Assembly: GCF_001577265.1 (NCBI RefSeq) | Contig: NZ_CP014517.1 | Location: 2,285,001 to 2,349,000, forward strand | Origin: Variovorax sp. PAMC 28711 | Lineage (GTDB): Bacteria; Pseudomonadota; Gammaproteobacteria; Burkholderiales; Burkholderiaceae_C | Length of the DNA: 64,000 bases | Direction of reading: 5' to 3' | Shown here: positions 17,585-27,223 of the stretch, piece after piece | Numbering within the stretch: position 1 is the stretch's first letter | Layout: every line of letters begins with the position of its first letter | Translations under genes and position numbers: made by a program | The notes under the pieces: model-generated | Seen by the model: only the letters and a program-made list of their open reading frames with translations | Database searches by the model: none | What the model was told of the DNA's origin: nothing

Positions 17585-18538
17585 ATGGAATTCTTCCGCA
17601 TCCACAAGACGATCCCGTTCATGCGCCACGCCGTGGTGCTGAACATCATTTCGTTCGCCACTTTCGCGCTGGCCGTGTTCTTCCTGCTGCACCGCGGGCT
17701 GCACCTGTCGGTCGAATTCACCGGCGGCACGGTGATGGAGGTCGCCTACCAGCAGGCCGCCGACACCGGAAAGGTTCGCGAAATCGTCGGCAAGCTCGGC
17801 TACCCCGATGTGCAGGTGCAGGCGTTCGGCACGGCGCGCGATGTGCAGATCCGGCTGCCCGCTCAAAAGGGCATGAACGCGACCCAGCAAAGCGAGCAGG
17901 TGCTCGGCGCGCTGAAGGCGGTCGATCCGACCGTGACGCTGCGGGGTACCGAGTTCGTCGGGCCGCAGGTCGGCGAGGAGCTCACCACCAACGGCATCAA
18001 GGCGCTCGGCATGGTGGTGCTCGGCATCATGATTTACCTGGCGTTCCGCTTCGAGTGGAAGTTTGCGCTGTCGACCGTGCTGGCCAACCTGCACGACGTG
18101 GTCATCATCCTGGGCTTCTTCGCCTTCTTCCAGTGGGAGTTCTCGCTGGCGGTGCTGGCGGCGGTGCTCGCTGTGCTGGGCTATTCGGTGAATGAATCGG
18201 TCGTGATCTTCGACCGGATTCGCGAGAACTTCCGGCGCTACCGCAAGCTGAACACCGAGGAGATCATCGACAACGCGATCACCTCGACCATCAGCCGGAC
18301 CATCATCACCCACGGCTCCACGCAGCTCGTGGTGCTGTCGATGTTCTTTTTCGGGGGGCCGACACTGCACTACTTCGCGCTGGCGCTCACCATCGGCATC
18401 TGCTTCGGTATCTACTCGTCGTGCTTCGTGGCGGCGGCGATCGCCATGTGGCTGGGCATCAAGCGGGAAGACCTGATCAAGGGCCCGGTCAAGCGCGAGG
18501 GCGATCCGGAGGATCCGAACGCGGGCGCGACCGTCTGA
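17585..18538 (+). CDS. secF: Protein translocase subunit SecF
   Basis: 317-aa partner of SecD. N-terminal helix (VVLNIISFATFALAVFFLLH), then the SecF signature SVEFTGGTVMEVAY, a periplasmic domain, and five C-terminal helices with SVNESVVIFDRIRENFRRYR and SRTIITHGSTQLVVLSMFFF. The ATG is the first after SecD and is preceded by AGAGCAGG. Closely coupled to secD, so the two are made in similar amounts. Confidence 0.96.
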   Translation: MEFFRIHKTIPFMRHAVVLNIISFATFALAVFFLLHRGLHLSVEFTGGTVMEVAYQQAADTGKVREIVGKLGYPDVQVQAFGTARDVQIRLPAQKGMNATQQSEQVLGALKAVDPTVTLRGTEFVGPQVGEELTTNGIKALGMVVLGIMIYLAFRFEWKFALSTVLANLHDVVIILGFFAFFQWEFSLAVLAAVLAVLGYSVNESVVIFDRIRENFRRYRKLNTEEIIDNAITSTISRTIITHGSTQLVVLSMFFFGGPTLHYFALALTIGICFGIYSSCFVAAAIAMWLGIKREDLIKGPVKREGDPEDPNAGATV

Positions 18539-18611
18539 ACGACTTGTGCGCGCAAGCATCTCGATGCAAGCTCGCATTTGTCGTTACGATTGGCTGCCCC
18601 ACTGACCCTTC

Positions 18612-21047
18612 ATGAGCACCGCGCGATCCCAGGCCCAATCTCTCCAGCTCGCGCGCGAGACGCGTGAGCGTTTCGTTGCCGCCACCGAAGGCGTTGCCGC
18701 CCCTGCGGCGGTAGCGATCCAGGAGCGTCTCACCGCGCTGGCCAGCCTGACCGGCAACGCCCGTGCGATGCAGGAACACCGGGACGATTTCATCGCGTTC
18801 CAGGGGCACGCCGCCAACTGGGTGAACCTCACCCAGCTCCACTGGCGCAAATCGCTGGGCACGACCACCACGGGCGGGTCACTCCATTCCAGTTCGCGCC
18901 TCGAGCTGATGGGCGACGAGGTGGTGGAAAACAACATCCTCTCGTCGCGGCTGGCGCAGCTGATCCAGGGCAAGGCCAGCTTCGAGCTGAACGATCTGCG
19001 CCTTCGCATCCAGCACCTTGAGGGCACCAGCGAACTCGACGGCAAGGACGTGCTCAAGCCGGACACGCTCGCGACGCTGCTGGTCGAACAGTGGCTGGCG
19101 GCGGGCTTGTCGCGCCAGCTCTGGACCAAGGTGCAAGACGCCATCCAGCAAAAGCTGCTCGATGTGGTGGTTGCGGCCTACAAGGACGCCAACGCGTTCC
19201 TGATCGGCAAGGGCGTGATGCCCGAAATCGACCTGAAGAGCTTCGTCAAGCGCACCGGCTCGAGCGGTGCGTCGGGCGCTGCGCCGCTCGGCGGTGGTGC
19301 GGGTGGCGGTGCCGGCGGCTTCGCGAACTCCCGTCCGCCCACCCACATCACGCCCAGCGGTCGCGGCATGGTGGGCGCGCCGCCCGGCAGCTTCGCGCCG
19401 GCCGCGATCGGCATCGGCGCAGGCCGCGGCGAGGGCGGCAGTGCAGGGCAGTTCGGCTACGGCGGCGGCCAGGACGCCGGCATGGCTGCAACCGGCGGGT
19501 CGCCGTTGCTCATGGCACGGCAGCGCGCGCAGGGCGTGCTGATCAATCTCAAGCGTTTTGTGACTGCGCGGCTCGGCAGCGATTCGGCTGGCGGCGGCGT
19601 GCAGCACGTGGCGGGCGGCCACGGCGGCGGCAATCATGCCGGCATGGGCGGCGGGGATGGAGGCTCGCAGGCCTTCGTCGCGGCCATCGCGGATGCCGAG
19701 GCGGCCTACCAGCTCGCGGCCTCGCATTACGTGGTCGGCGAAGACGCCACCGCCTTGCAGCAAAGCGCAGCCGACCTGCGCCGGCGCACCAGTGAACTCA
19801 AGAAGCGGGCACCGACCACCGCCGACAAGGCCACCGTCGAAATCGTCGCCCTGATGTTCCAGGCCATCCTGGCCGAAGAGCGCATTCCGTTTTCGGCGCG
19901 CGTCTGGTTCGCCCGCTTGCAGATGCCGGTGCTGCGCGTGGCGATCGCCGAGCCGGAGTTTTTCGGCACGCTGCAGCATCCCGCGCGCATGCTGATCGAC
20001 CGCATGGGATCGTGCGTGATGGGCTTCGATGCGGCCGCGATTTCGGGCAGCGCGCTCGAAGGCGAGATCCGTCGCGTGGTGCAGGTCATCGAGCAATACC
20101 CGGAAACCGGGCAGCGTGTGTTCAAGCTGGTGTTCGACGAATTCGTCGCCTTCCTCAACAAGTACCTGACGCAGAGCGACGCGACCCAGCGCCTCATGAG
20201 CGTGGCGCAGCAGGTCGAGCAGAAGGAGACGATGGCGATTCAGTACACCATCGAGCTGCGCAAGATGCTCAACGACATGCCGGTGCGGGAAGAGATTCGC
20301 GAATTCCTGTTCAAGGTGTGGGCCGAGGTGCTGGCCATCGCCGCCCTGCGCTACGGTGCGCAGGACGAGCAGACCGTGACGCTCAAGCGCGCGGCCTCCG
20401 ACCTCGTGTGGGCCGCGAGCGCCAAGCCGAACCGCAACGACCGCACGCGCGTCATCCAGGACCTTCCGCAGCTGCTCCAGCGGCTGCGTCTGGGCATGAC
20501 CCTGCTCGGCATCGTCGGCGATCCGCAGGAAGCACACATCAAGGTCATCGGCGCGACGTTGTCCGACGCCTTCATGTCGAAAACCGAAGCCATTCCGCAC
20601 GCCAAGATCGAGGCCATGGCCAAGCGCCTCGCGCACGTCGAGGATTTCGTCAGCGACGAGGGCTCGGCCGAATTCCCGCTCGACGCCGCCAGTGTCGAGC
20701 TCCTGCTCGGCGTCGACGCCGCGTCGATCGAGATCGTGCCCGACGCCGGCACCAAGGTGGCCGAAGACATGCTGGCCTGGGCGCACGAACTGCAGGTGGG
20801 GACCTGGTTCATGCTCGACCACAACGGCCGCGTGAACCAGGTGCAGTTCGTGTGGCGCAGCGATCGGAAGCAACTGCACCTGTTCGCATCGAGCGACGGG
20901 CGCAGTTTTCTCATCCAGGCCGGGCGCCTGGCGTCCTATCTGCAGGCCGGCCTGCTGGTGCCGGCCGAAGAAGAAACGCTCACCGTGCGCGCCACGCGGG
21001 AAGCGCTGGCCAAGCTCGATGCCAATCCCGAGCGGCTGCTGAACTGA
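18612..21047 (+). CDS. DUF1631 family protein with glycine-rich linker
   Basis: 811-aa protein of a family found mainly in beta- and gammaproteobacteria and of uncertain function. There is no signal peptide or transmembrane helix, so it is probably cytoplasmic. Residues about 215-360 are a long glycine-rich low-complexity linker (for example GGGAGGGAGGFA and GGHGGGNHAGMGGGDGG) between an alpha-helical N-terminal part and a conserved helical C-terminal part (HPARMLIDRMGSCVMGFD, VFKLVFDEFVAFLNKYL). The end (about 710-790, GTWFMLDHNGRVNQVQFVWR) looks like a PilZ-type barrel, a common c-di-GMP sensor; this is inference. The stop codon lies in a palindrome shared with smg. Confidence 0.8.
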   Translation: MSTARSQAQSLQLARETRERFVAATEGVAAPAAVAIQERLTALASLTGNARAMQEHRDDFIAFQGHAANWVNLTQLHWRKSLGTTTTGGSLHSSSRLELMGDEVVENNILSSRLAQLIQGKASFELNDLRLRIQHLEGTSELDGKDVLKPDTLATLLVEQWLAAGLSRQLWTKVQDAIQQKLLDVVVAAYKDANAFLIGKGVMPEIDLKSFVKRTGSSGASGAAPLGGGAGGGAGGFANSRPPTHITPSGRGMVGAPPGSFAPAAIGIGAGRGEGGSAGQFGYGGGQDAGMAATGGSPLLMARQRAQGVLINLKRFVTARLGSDSAGGGVQHVAGGHGGGNHAGMGGGDGGSQAFVAAIADAEAAYQLAASHYVVGEDATALQQSAADLRRRTSELKKRAPTTADKATVEIVALMFQAILAEERIPFSARVWFARLQMPVLRVAIAEPEFFGTLQHPARMLIDRMGSCVMGFDAAAISGSALEGEIRRVVQVIEQYPETGQRVFKLVFDEFVAFLNKYLTQSDATQRLMSVAQQVEQKETMAIQYTIELRKMLNDMPVREEIREFLFKVWAEVLAIAALRYGAQDEQTVTLKRAASDLVWAASAKPNRNDRTRVIQDLPQLLQRLRLGMTLLGIVGDPQEAHIKVIGATLSDAFMSKTEAIPHAKIEAMAKRLAHVEDFVSDEGSAEFPLDAASVELLLGVDAASIEIVPDAGTKVAEDMLAWAHELQVGTWFMLDHNGRVNQVQFVWRSDRKQLHLFASSDGRSFLIQAGRLASYLQAGLLVPAEEETLTVRATREALAKLDANPERLLN

Positions 21048-21061
21048 CCCCGCCGGTCAGT
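21043..21061. terminator. Palindrome spanning both stop codons (DUF1631/smg)
   Basis: Perfect 7-base inverted repeat ACTGACC / GGTCAGT around CCGCC. The TGA of the DUF1631 gene (21045-21047) and the TGA of smg on the other strand (21057-21059) lie in opposite arms. It may act as a bidirectional 3' end; no T-run follows on either strand. Confidence 0.45.
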
Positions 21062-21575
21062 GGGCGATGCGACCTTCGCGGTCGTCGCTGAGTTCGTCAA
21101 GCACCAACGCGTCGGGCTCGATGCCGGTGCTCCAGTGCACCATCAGCACGATGATCTTCAATTCGTCGAGCGCGACCGGGTCGCCGGGCGTGGCCATCGC
21201 GCGTTCGACCACGATCTCGCGCAGCCCGGCCGACAACACGTTCGCGGTTTCGAGAAAGCTGATGAAGCCGAGGCATTCGGCACCCAGGTGGTCTTGTTCC
21301 GCCGTCGAGTAGACACGCATCGAATCCGCGGCCTGCGGCAAGGCAGCTTCGCCCTGCCCGCGCGGCGCCACGGTGAAGCTGTTGGCGTCTTCGGAACTTC
21401 GGGTGAGCTGGATGCCCTGCGTCGCCAGCGTGAGGCCGTCGAGCCATTGCAGCGCGTCGCGAATTTCGTCGGGCTCGAAGCCGTGGGCCGTGAGCTTGCG
21501 GCCCAGCTGCTCGAGTTGAGGGCACGCGTCGCCGCGCCAGTAGTTTTCGTAGACGAACACAAGCACTTCGAACAT
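21057..21575 (-). CDS. smg: Smg family protein (DUF494)
   Basis: 172-aa Smg/DUF494 protein, often beside dprA and def in beta- and gammaproteobacteria; its biochemical role is not established. I use the ATG giving MFEVLVFVYENYWRGDACPQ, the conserved family N-terminus; a start three codons earlier adds only MSP. Conserved features include LTAHGFEPDEIRDALQWLDGL and LGAECLGFISFLE, and the helical C-terminal part ELKIIVLMVHWSTGIEPDALVLDEL. A TATATT -10-like box ends 7 bases before the ATG. It is convergent with the DUF1631 gene. Confidence 0.9.
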   Translation of the reverse strand: MFEVLVFVYENYWRGDACPQLEQLGRKLTAHGFEPDEIRDALQWLDGLTLATQGIQLTRSSEDANSFTVAPRGQGEAALPQAADSMRVYSTAEQDHLGAECLGFISFLETANVLSAGLREIVVERAMATPGDPVALDELKIIVLMVHWSTGIEPDALVLDELSDDREGRIAH

Positions 21576-21582
21576 GGGACTC

Positions 21583-21588
21583 AATATA
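21583..21588 (-). promoter_or_regulatory. -10-like TATATT before smg
   Basis: Minus-strand TATATT, then GAGTCCC, then the ATG of smg at 21575. The seven-base gap has no Shine-Dalgarno sequence and would put the transcript start at or next to the start codon. Confidence 0.5.
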
Positions 21589-21635
21589 GCCCACCGCCGC
21601 GCTTCAGGGGATGGGCGTTGGCGACGATGACTTGC

Positions 21636-22772
21636 TCAGCCTCGCCCAACGCGCTGGAACAGCCCGCCCGGCAGCCGCGCGATGCGGCCGTCCAGTTCCA
21701 GTTCGAGCAGTTGGGCTTGCAGCGTCGCGGCGCCATGGCCGGTGCGGGCGCACAGCGCGTCGAGGCTCACGGGATCGAAACCCAGGTCGCGCAGCAGCCC
21801 GGAATCGTCCAGCACCGCCGGGTCCGCATCAGGCGCCTGCGATGCCGTCACGTCATCGAAGCGAAGCTCTTCCAGCACGTCGTTGACCGACTCGACCAGT
21901 TTGGCGCCCTGCCGGATCAGTGCATGACAACCGCGCGATTGCGGCGAGTGGATCGAGCCCGGAATCGCGAAGACTTCCTTGCCCTGCTCCACGGCGAGCC
22001 GCGCGGTGATCAGCGAGCCCGACTGCAGCGCCGCTTCGACCACGAGGGTGCCGCGCGAAAGCCCCGCGATGATCCGGTTGCGCTTGGGAAAATTCTGGTT
22101 GAGTGGCGGCGTGCCGGGCGCGAACTCGCTCACGATGAGTCCGTGCGCCACGATCTGATGGGCGAGCGCGCGATGGCGTGCCGGGTAAACGCGGTCGAGC
22201 CCCGTGCCCACCACCGCCACGGTGGCGAGGCGCGACGGGTTGCTGGCCGCGGCATCGAGTGCACCCTGGTGCGCCGCGCCGTCGACGCCGAGGGCCAGAC
22301 CCGAAACCACCGTGATGTTCGCCTCGCCCAGTGCCTGCGCGAACGCGCGCGCGTTCGATGCACCCTGCGGGGTCGGATTGCGGCTGCCGACGATTGCCAC
22401 CGCGCGGCCGAGCTGCGTCAGATCGAAAGCGGGCGCGCCGATCACATAGAGCATCACCGGCGGATCGACCATTTCGAGCAACGACGCCGGATAGCCGGCA
22501 TCGGCGAGCGTCACGATGCGACGCGTGGCACCGTCCGGTTCCGTGGCCTGAAGCCATTGCCAGGTCTGTTCGAGCAGCGCCGGCAGACCCTCCGGTGGAT
22601 GGCCGAGTGCCATTGCCTGCGCGGATGACACCACCTGCAGCAAGGCGGCATGCGATTGCGCGAACACGCCCGGCGGCAGCCCGAAAGCCGCCAGCAACTT
22701 GCGCGCAGCGGTATCGCCGACGCCGGGCGTCAGCGTCAGCCGCAGCCAGCCGGCAAGTTCCTCCCGTTCCAC
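21636..22772 (-). CDS. dprA: DNA-processing protein DprA
   Basis: 378-aa DprA (Smf), which loads RecA onto incoming single-stranded DNA during transformation. The N-terminal helical region is followed by the Rossmann-like core: [65 protein letters not shown] and [17 protein letters not shown], which are diagnostic, then [20 protein letters not shown]-terminal winged-helix-like domain (DM9/DML1 type) ends the protein. The start is GTG ([10 protein letters not shown]) with no clear Shine-Dalgarno sequence. The LysM gene is upstream on the same strand after 19 bases, so they are probably co-transcribed. Confidence 0.95.
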   Translation of the reverse strand: MEREELAGWLRLTLTPGVGDTAARKLLAAFGLPPGVFAQSHAALLQVVSSAQAMALGHPPEGLPALLEQTWQWLQATEPDGATRRIVTLADAGYPASLLEMVDPPVMLYVIGAPAFDLTQLGRAVAIVGSRNPTPQGASNARAFAQALGEANITVVSGLALGVDGAAHQGALDAAASNPSRLATVAVVGTGLDRVYPARHRALAHQIVAHGLIVSEFAPGTPPLNQNFPKRNRIIAGLSRGTLVVEAALQSGSLITARLAVEQGKEVFAIPGSIHSPQSRGCHALIRQGAKLVESVNDVLEELRFDDVTASQAPDADPAVLDDSGLLRDLGFDPVSLDALCARTGHGAATLQAQLLELELDGRIARLPGGLFQRVGRG

Positions 22773-22791
22773 GCGAAAAACCGAAATCAGC

Positions 22792-24003
22792 TCAGGGGTT
22801 GACGAGCAGGTCGCCGGCCTTCGGCGTGTCGCTGATCTCGAGCACGAGCGCGTAAGACACCTTGTCGAACGGCCGGAACACCATCAGCAGACCGATGCGT
22901 TCGTTCGGCAGCTTGAGCGTTTCCTTGGCATCGTTGGTCTTGTCGACGATGACGGCGCCGTTTTTCAGGATGGCCAGCACCTGACCGCTCTCGATGCCGT
23001 CGCGCAAGCCCTTGTTGATGGCCACGACCTGGTTCTGCGCCGCGAACTGCACCGCATTGCCGTAGACCGACACGATGCGTCCGTCGACCACTTGCTGCGT
23101 CGGGGCGCGTGGCACGTAGCTTTGCATCGGGCGCGGCGGTTCGGACAGCAGCCGGTCGCCGGCGCGCATCTCTTCGCGGGCGGCCACGATGTCGATCGTG
23201 GCCGGGACGACGTTGGTCACTTCCTTGCCGTCGGTCAGTTGGGTGACGGTGCTCTCGCCGCGCTGCAGCGTCGCGCGGCCGAGATATTGCGCTTCATAGC
23301 CGAGAATTTCGCCCGTAGCGGGATCTTTCAGCGGCGTGGCGTTGCGGAAGATCCGGAACTGCTTGATCGGACCTGGAACCTCGACCACCGGGGAGCCGGT
23401 CTCGCCGCGTGCATAGGCGCGGTCACCGCGGGCCAGCAGTACGCGATCGTCGTTGCCGGCCACGATGCGTGGCGCCACCTTGAGCGTGTCTTCGTCGACC
23501 ACGATCGGTTCGGCGAGGAAGGGCTCGATCAGGCTCGGGTTGAGCGTCGGCAGCGCCATGCCCGACAGGGATTCGTAGCGGGTGCGCGGCGACAGCTTGA
23601 TGGTGCCGTCCGGCATGCCGGTGCCGCGACGCGTCGTGAGACGGGCGCGTCCGCCGGTCTTGTCGAGGTAGAGCACCTGGCCCGGGTAGATGCGGTGCGG
23701 ATTGGCGATTTCGCCGAGGTTCATGCCCCACAGCTCGGGCCAGCGCCACGGGCTCTTGAGGTAGAGGCGGGAGATCGCCCACAGCGTGTCACCGGGCTTG
23801 ACCGTGTATTCGTCCGGTGCGGTGGCGACCAATTCGCTGAGCGGGATGCCGTTTTGCGCGGTCTGCTGGGCGATCGCGCGCTGTTGCGGTGTGATGGGAA
23901 AGTTCTGCGCCGAAGCCGTCGTACCGATGCCGAGCACCGTGAATGCCGCGAGCGTTGCCAGCAGGGTCGGGCGCGAGCGGGCAGGGATTCGGAGTTTTTT
24001 CAT
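22792..24003 (-). CDS. LysM-domain cell-wall-binding protein
   Basis: 403-aa exported protein with a peptidoglycan-binding LysM domain. A signal peptide of about 32 residues ([20 protein letters not shown]) is followed by LysM at about 65-113 ([20 protein letters not shown], then [13 protein letters not shown]). The remaining part has no catalytic motif I recognise; it includes [14 protein letters not shown] and a repeated hairpin-like region ending [22 protein letters not shown]. The order LysM-dprA-smg is common in betaproteobacteria. It is divergent from def across 162 bases, and upstream of dprA. Confidence 0.88.
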   Translation of the reverse strand: MKKLRIPARSRPTLLATLAAFTVLGIGTTASAQNFPITPQQRAIAQQTAQNGIPLSELVATAPDEYTVKPGDTLWAISRLYLKSPWRWPELWGMNLGEIANPHRIYPGQVLYLDKTGGRARLTTRRGTGMPDGTIKLSPRTRYESLSGMALPTLNPSLIEPFLAEPIVVDEDTLKVAPRIVAGNDDRVLLARGDRAYARGETGSPVVEVPGPIKQFRIFRNATPLKDPATGEILGYEAQYLGRATLQRGESTVTQLTDGKEVTNVVPATIDIVAAREEMRAGDRLLSEPPRPMQSYVPRAPTQQVVDGRIVSVYGNAVQFAAQNQVVAINKGLRDGIESGQVLAILKNGAVIVDKTNDAKETLKLPNERIGLLMVFRPFDKVSYALVLEISDTPKAGDLLVNP

Positions 24004-24165
24004 GGTTTGATGGTGTGCACGCACGGCACCGGAAGGGCCGAACAAATCCTCACAATTTGCAACGAATTTTGCGCTGAAGCCCTTGATTGGGCAACGTTTA
24101 TCAAGGTACGGCCCATCGCAGCGTCGCGGAATTGGCGAAAATACCCACAACTTTTTCTCGTTTTC
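24004..24165. promoter_or_regulatory. Divergent promoter region LysM/def
   Basis: 162-base spacer between divergent starts, visibly richer in A and T than its surroundings (for example CAACGAATTTTGCG and GATTGGGCAACGTTTATC). It must hold promoters for both directions. I could not pick a -35/-10 pair on either strand with confidence. Confidence 0.4.
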
Positions 24166-24687
24166 ATGGCCAAAAGAACCATCCTGAGCTTTCCAGACAA
24201 ACGCCTGCACACGGTCGCCAAGCCGGTGCAGGGCGTCGACGCACGCATCAAAGCGCTCGCGGCGGACATGCTCGACACCATGTACGACGCCGCCGGCATC
24301 GGCCTGGCGGCGACGCAGATCGACGTGCACGAGCGCCTCGTGGTGATCGACGTCTCCGAAGAGCGCAACCAGCCGCTGGTGCTGATCAACCCCGAGATCG
24401 TTTGGGCGAGCGACGACAAGATCCTGAACGAAGAGGGGTGCCTGTCCGTCCCCGGGATCTACGACGGCGTCGAGCGCTCGACCGCCGTGAAGGTCACCGC
24501 GCTCGACCTCGACGGCGAGTTGCGCACGCTGGAAGCCGACGGCCTGCTGGCCGTGTGCATCCAGCACGAGCTGGACCACCTGCTGGGCAAGGTGTTCGTC
24601 GAGTACCTGTCGCCGCTCAAGCGCAACCGCATCAAGAGCAAGCTCTTGAAGCTGCAACGCGAAGAGCAAAAGGAAGGCCGGCCTTGA
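24166..24687 (+). CDS. def: Peptide deformylase
   Basis: 173-aa metal enzyme that removes the formyl group from new proteins. All three family motifs are present: GIGLAATQI (motif 1), EEGCLSVPG with the metal-ligand Cys (motif 2) and QHELDHLLG, the HExxH metal site (motif 3). Length is normal. It starts the unit def-lipoprotein-fmt, in which successive genes overlap by four bases at TTGA. Pairing of def with fmt is classic, as the two act on opposite ends of N-formylmethionine metabolism. Confidence 0.96.
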   Translation: MAKRTILSFPDKRLHTVAKPVQGVDARIKALAADMLDTMYDAAGIGLAATQIDVHERLVVIDVSEERNQPLVLINPEIVWASDDKILNEEGCLSVPGIYDGVERSTAVKVTALDLDGELRTLEADGLLAVCIQHELDHLLGKVFVEYLSPLKRNRIKSKLLKLQREEQKEGRP

Positions 24688-25175
24688 AGCCGTTCAACCG
24701 GCTGGCAGCAGTGGTGCTGGTGCTCGCGCTCGCAGCCTGCGCCGCCGAGCCGACACGCATTGCGCCGGGCACGAGCCGGGCCGACGCGCTGCAGCAGCTG
24801 GGCCAGCCGACGGCGGTCTATCCATTGCCGGGCGGTGGCGAACGGCTTCAGTACTCGCGCGCGCCGGCAGGCACCGAAGTCAACGACGTCGATCTCGACG
24901 CCGGCGGTCGGGTCGTTTCGGTGCGCCAGGTGCTCGACGAACGCTGGTTTGCGCAGGACATCCAGAACGGTGTCTGGCGCGAAGCCGACATCCTGCGCAC
25001 GTACGGCCGTCCCCTCGAAATCACCGAGGTCGCGTCGTTCGACGGCGGGGTGTGGACCTGGCGTTACAAGGTGCTGAACGCGCCGCGCCTGCTCTATATC
25101 TATGTCGATCGCCAGGGCCTGGTGTCGCATTGGCACACGGGCGACGAACTGACGCGGGATCGGTTGCCCTTTTGA
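24684..25175 (+). CDS. Small outer-membrane-type lipoprotein between def and fmt
   Basis: 163-aa predicted lipoprotein. It begins at a TTG overlapping the def stop (TTGA), with a strong AGGAAGG six bases upstream. The signal sequence ends ALAACAAEP (lipobox Cys near residue 17). Two similar segments follow, [19 protein letters not shown] and [19 protein letters not shown], like the repeated helix-strand units of SmpA/BamE-type proteins, so a BamE-like fold is possible. Function unknown. Its position between def and fmt is unusual and it is translationally coupled to both. Confidence 0.78.
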   Translation: MKPFNRLAAVVLVLALAACAAEPTRIAPGTSRADALQQLGQPTAVYPLPGGGERLQYSRAPAGTEVNDVDLDAGGRVVSVRQVLDERWFAQDIQNGVWREADILRTYGRPLEITEVASFDGGVWTWRYKVLNAPRLLYIYVDRQGLVSHWHTGDELTRDRLPF

Positions 25176-26131
25176 GCGGCTTGCGAGTCGTCTTTGCGGG
25201 CACGCCCGCGTTCGCACGGACAGCGCTGGACGCCATCGCGGCGGCGGGCCACGAGATCGTTCGGGTCATGACGCAGCCCGACCGCCCGGCCGGGCGCGGG
25301 CTGAAGCTCCAGGCTTCGTCCGTCAAGCAGCGCGCGCTGGAACGTGGCTGGCCGGTGGCGCAGCCGCGCAGCCTGCGCCTCGACGGCAAATACCCCGACG
25401 ATGCTGCCGCCGCCCGTGACGTGCTCGTGGCCGCGCAAGCCGACGTGATGGTGGTGGCCGCCTACGGCCTGATCCTGCCGCAGTGGGTGCTGGACGTGCC
25501 GCGGCTGGGGTGCCTCAACATCCACGCCAGCCTGCTGCCGCGCTGGCGCGGCGCCGCGCCGATCCACCGCGCGGTCGAGGCGGGCGATGCACAGACCGGC
25601 GTCACGCTCATGCAGATGGACGCGGGGCTCGACACCGGCGCCATGCTCCTCACCGAAGCGCTCGACATCGGCGATGACAGCACCGCCGTGCTGCACGATC
25701 GCTTGGCCGACCTCGGCGGGCGGCTTGTCGTCCAGGCCCTCGCGCGAGCCGACGCCGGCACCCTGACGCCGACGCCCCAGCCGGCCGAGGGCGTGACCTA
25801 TGCGCACAAGGTCGAAAAGCACGAGGCGCAGATCGACTGGGCACAGGACGCGGCGGCCATCGTGCGCCGCATCCGCGCCTTCGACCCGTTTCCGGGCGCC
25901 AGCACCTTGCGCGACGGCGAGGCAGTGAAGCTCTGGGCGGCGCACGTTCACCCCGGCCCGACCACAGAAATGCCGGGGACGATCCTCGCGGCTACGCGCG
26001 CCGGCATCGCGGTGGCGGCCGCCGACGCCATCGTTGTGGTCACTGAACTGCAGCGCGCGGGCGGCAAACGCCTGGGCGCCGCCGATTTCCTGCGCGGCTT
26101 CGACCTGAAGCCCGGGCAGATCTTCGGCTGA
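25172..26131 (+). CDS. fmt: Methionyl-tRNA formyltransferase
   Basis: 319-aa enzyme that formylates initiator Met-tRNA from 10-formyl-tetrahydrofolate. It starts at TTG overlapping the upstream stop in TTGA ([14 protein letters not shown]); a second TTG three codons later is possible. Catalytic-domain motifs are [20 protein letters not shown] (Asn-His of the active site) and [17 protein letters not shown] (active-site Asp), with the C-terminal OB-fold region from [14 protein letters not shown]. It is joined to azlC by a one-base overlap (TGATG). Confidence 0.95.
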   Translation: MSGLRVVFAGTPAFARTALDAIAAAGHEIVRVMTQPDRPAGRGLKLQASSVKQRALERGWPVAQPRSLRLDGKYPDDAAAARDVLVAAQADVMVVAAYGLILPQWVLDVPRLGCLNIHASLLPRWRGAAPIHRAVEAGDAQTGVTLMQMDAGLDTGAMLLTEALDIGDDSTAVLHDRLADLGGRLVVQALARADAGTLTPTPQPAEGVTYAHKVEKHEAQIDWAQDAAAIVRRIRAFDPFPGASTLRDGEAVKLWAAHVHPGPTTEMPGTILAATRAGIAVAAADAIVVVTELQRAGGKRLGAADFLRGFDLKPGQIFG

Positions 26132-26868
26132 TGTTCTTCCTGCCGTCGATCCGCCGCCGCCCGGAGTTCCGCGAAGGCATGCGCAACATGGCGCCGCTCG
26201 CGCTCGGCATCGGCGCCTGGGGGCTGATGACCGGTGTGGCGATGGTCAAGTCTGGCATGAGCGGGGTCGAGGCGGTCGCGATGACACTGCTGGTCTACGC
26301 CGGCAGCTCGCAACTCGCGGCCATTCCGTTGCTCGTGGCGGGCGCGCCGGCCTGGGTCGTGTTGGCGACCGGCTTTTGCGTCAACCTGCGCTTCGTGGTG
26401 TTCAGCCTGCATTTGCGGCCTTACCTGATGTCGCTGCCACGCTGGCGGCGCCTGGTGCACGGCTACCTCACGGCCGACCTGAGCTATGCGATGTTCGTGC
26501 GCCGCTACGACGCCCCGGCCGACACGCCCGAAGGCGTGCTGGGCCAGGAGGCCTATCTGGCCGGCGGCTACTTCATCACCTGGTGCGCGTGGATGGGCCT
26601 CAGCCTCGTCGGCGTGGTGCTGGCCAATCTCATTCCGCAAACCTGGGGACTTGGCTTCGCGGGGGTGCTGAGCCTGGTCGGCATCCTGTGTTCGATGGCG
26701 ACCACCCGCCTGCGACTGCTGTCGGCGGCCGTGGCCGGCGCCACGGCGGTGGCGGCCTATTCGTTGCCGCTCAAGCTCAACATCGTGGTGGGCATCGGCG
26801 TGGCGGTGCTGCTGTGCTTCGGCCTCGAGCGGCAGTTCGTGCGCAACCCGGCGGAGGCAGACGAATGA
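26131..26868 (+). CDS. azlC: AzlC-family amino acid exporter, large subunit
   Basis: 245-aa inner-membrane protein that, with AzlD, exports branched-chain amino acids and analogues. It has seven or so helices; the signature VYAGSSQLAAIPLLVAGAP and NLRFVVFSLHLRPYL are typical of AzlC, and the N-terminus RPEFREGMRNMAPLALG too. The ATG shares its A with the fmt stop. The following azlD gene starts in the ATGA overlapping this stop. The pair sits between fmt and pgk; nothing in it relates to translation. Confidence 0.93.
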   Translation: MFFLPSIRRRPEFREGMRNMAPLALGIGAWGLMTGVAMVKSGMSGVEAVAMTLLVYAGSSQLAAIPLLVAGAPAWVVLATGFCVNLRFVVFSLHLRPYLMSLPRWRRLVHGYLTADLSYAMFVRRYDAPADTPEGVLGQEAYLAGGYFITWCAWMGLSLVGVVLANLIPQTWGLGFAGVLSLVGILCSMATTRLRLLSAAVAGATAVAAYSLPLKLNIVVGIGVAVLLCFGLERQFVRNPAEADE

Positions 26869-27203
26869 ACGGTGAGACGGACTGGTGGACGCTGGCCGTC
26901 ATCGTCGGCCTGGCCGGCGTGTCGGTGCTCACGCGCTGTTTCTTCTTCATTCTCGACCGACCCTGGGGTCTGCCGGAGTGGGCGCATCGCGCGCTGCACT
27001 ATGCCCCGGTCGCGGCGCTGTCGGCGGTGGTCATTCCCGAGATCGTCATGACGCAAGGCCATCTCGTCACCACGCTGCACGACGCGCGCATCTACGCCGC
27101 GGTCGCGGGCGCTGCCTATTACTTCTGGCGCCACGGCGTGCTCGGCACCATGGTGGTGGGCATGGCGGTGTACCTGCCGCTGCATCTGGGGCTGGGCTGG
27201 TAG
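26865..27203 (+). CDS. azlD: AzlD-family amino acid exporter, small subunit
   Basis: 112-aa membrane partner of AzlC with four predicted helices ([20 protein letters not shown], then [22 protein letters not shown] and [15 protein letters not shown]). The family feature of a short N-terminal segment followed by VLTR is present. The ATG overlaps the azlC stop by four bases (ATGA), so the two subunits are translated together. End of the def-fmt-azlCD unit. Confidence 0.92.
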   Translation: MNGETDWWTLAVIVGLAGVSVLTRCFFFILDRPWGLPEWAHRALHYAPVAALSAVVIPEIVMTQGHLVTTLHDARIYAAVAGAAYYFWRHGVLGTMVVGMAVYLPLHLGLGW

Positions 27204-27210
27204 GCGCTTC

Positions 27211-27216
27211 TAGAAT
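27211..27216 (+). promoter_or_regulatory. -10-like TAGAAT before pgk
   Basis: TAGAAT, seven bases CGGACGG, then the pgk ATG at 27224. It lies 7 bases after the azlD stop. No Shine-Dalgarno sequence fits in the gap, so a nearly leaderless pgk transcript is likely. Confidence 0.5.
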
Positions 27217-27223
27217 CGGACGG

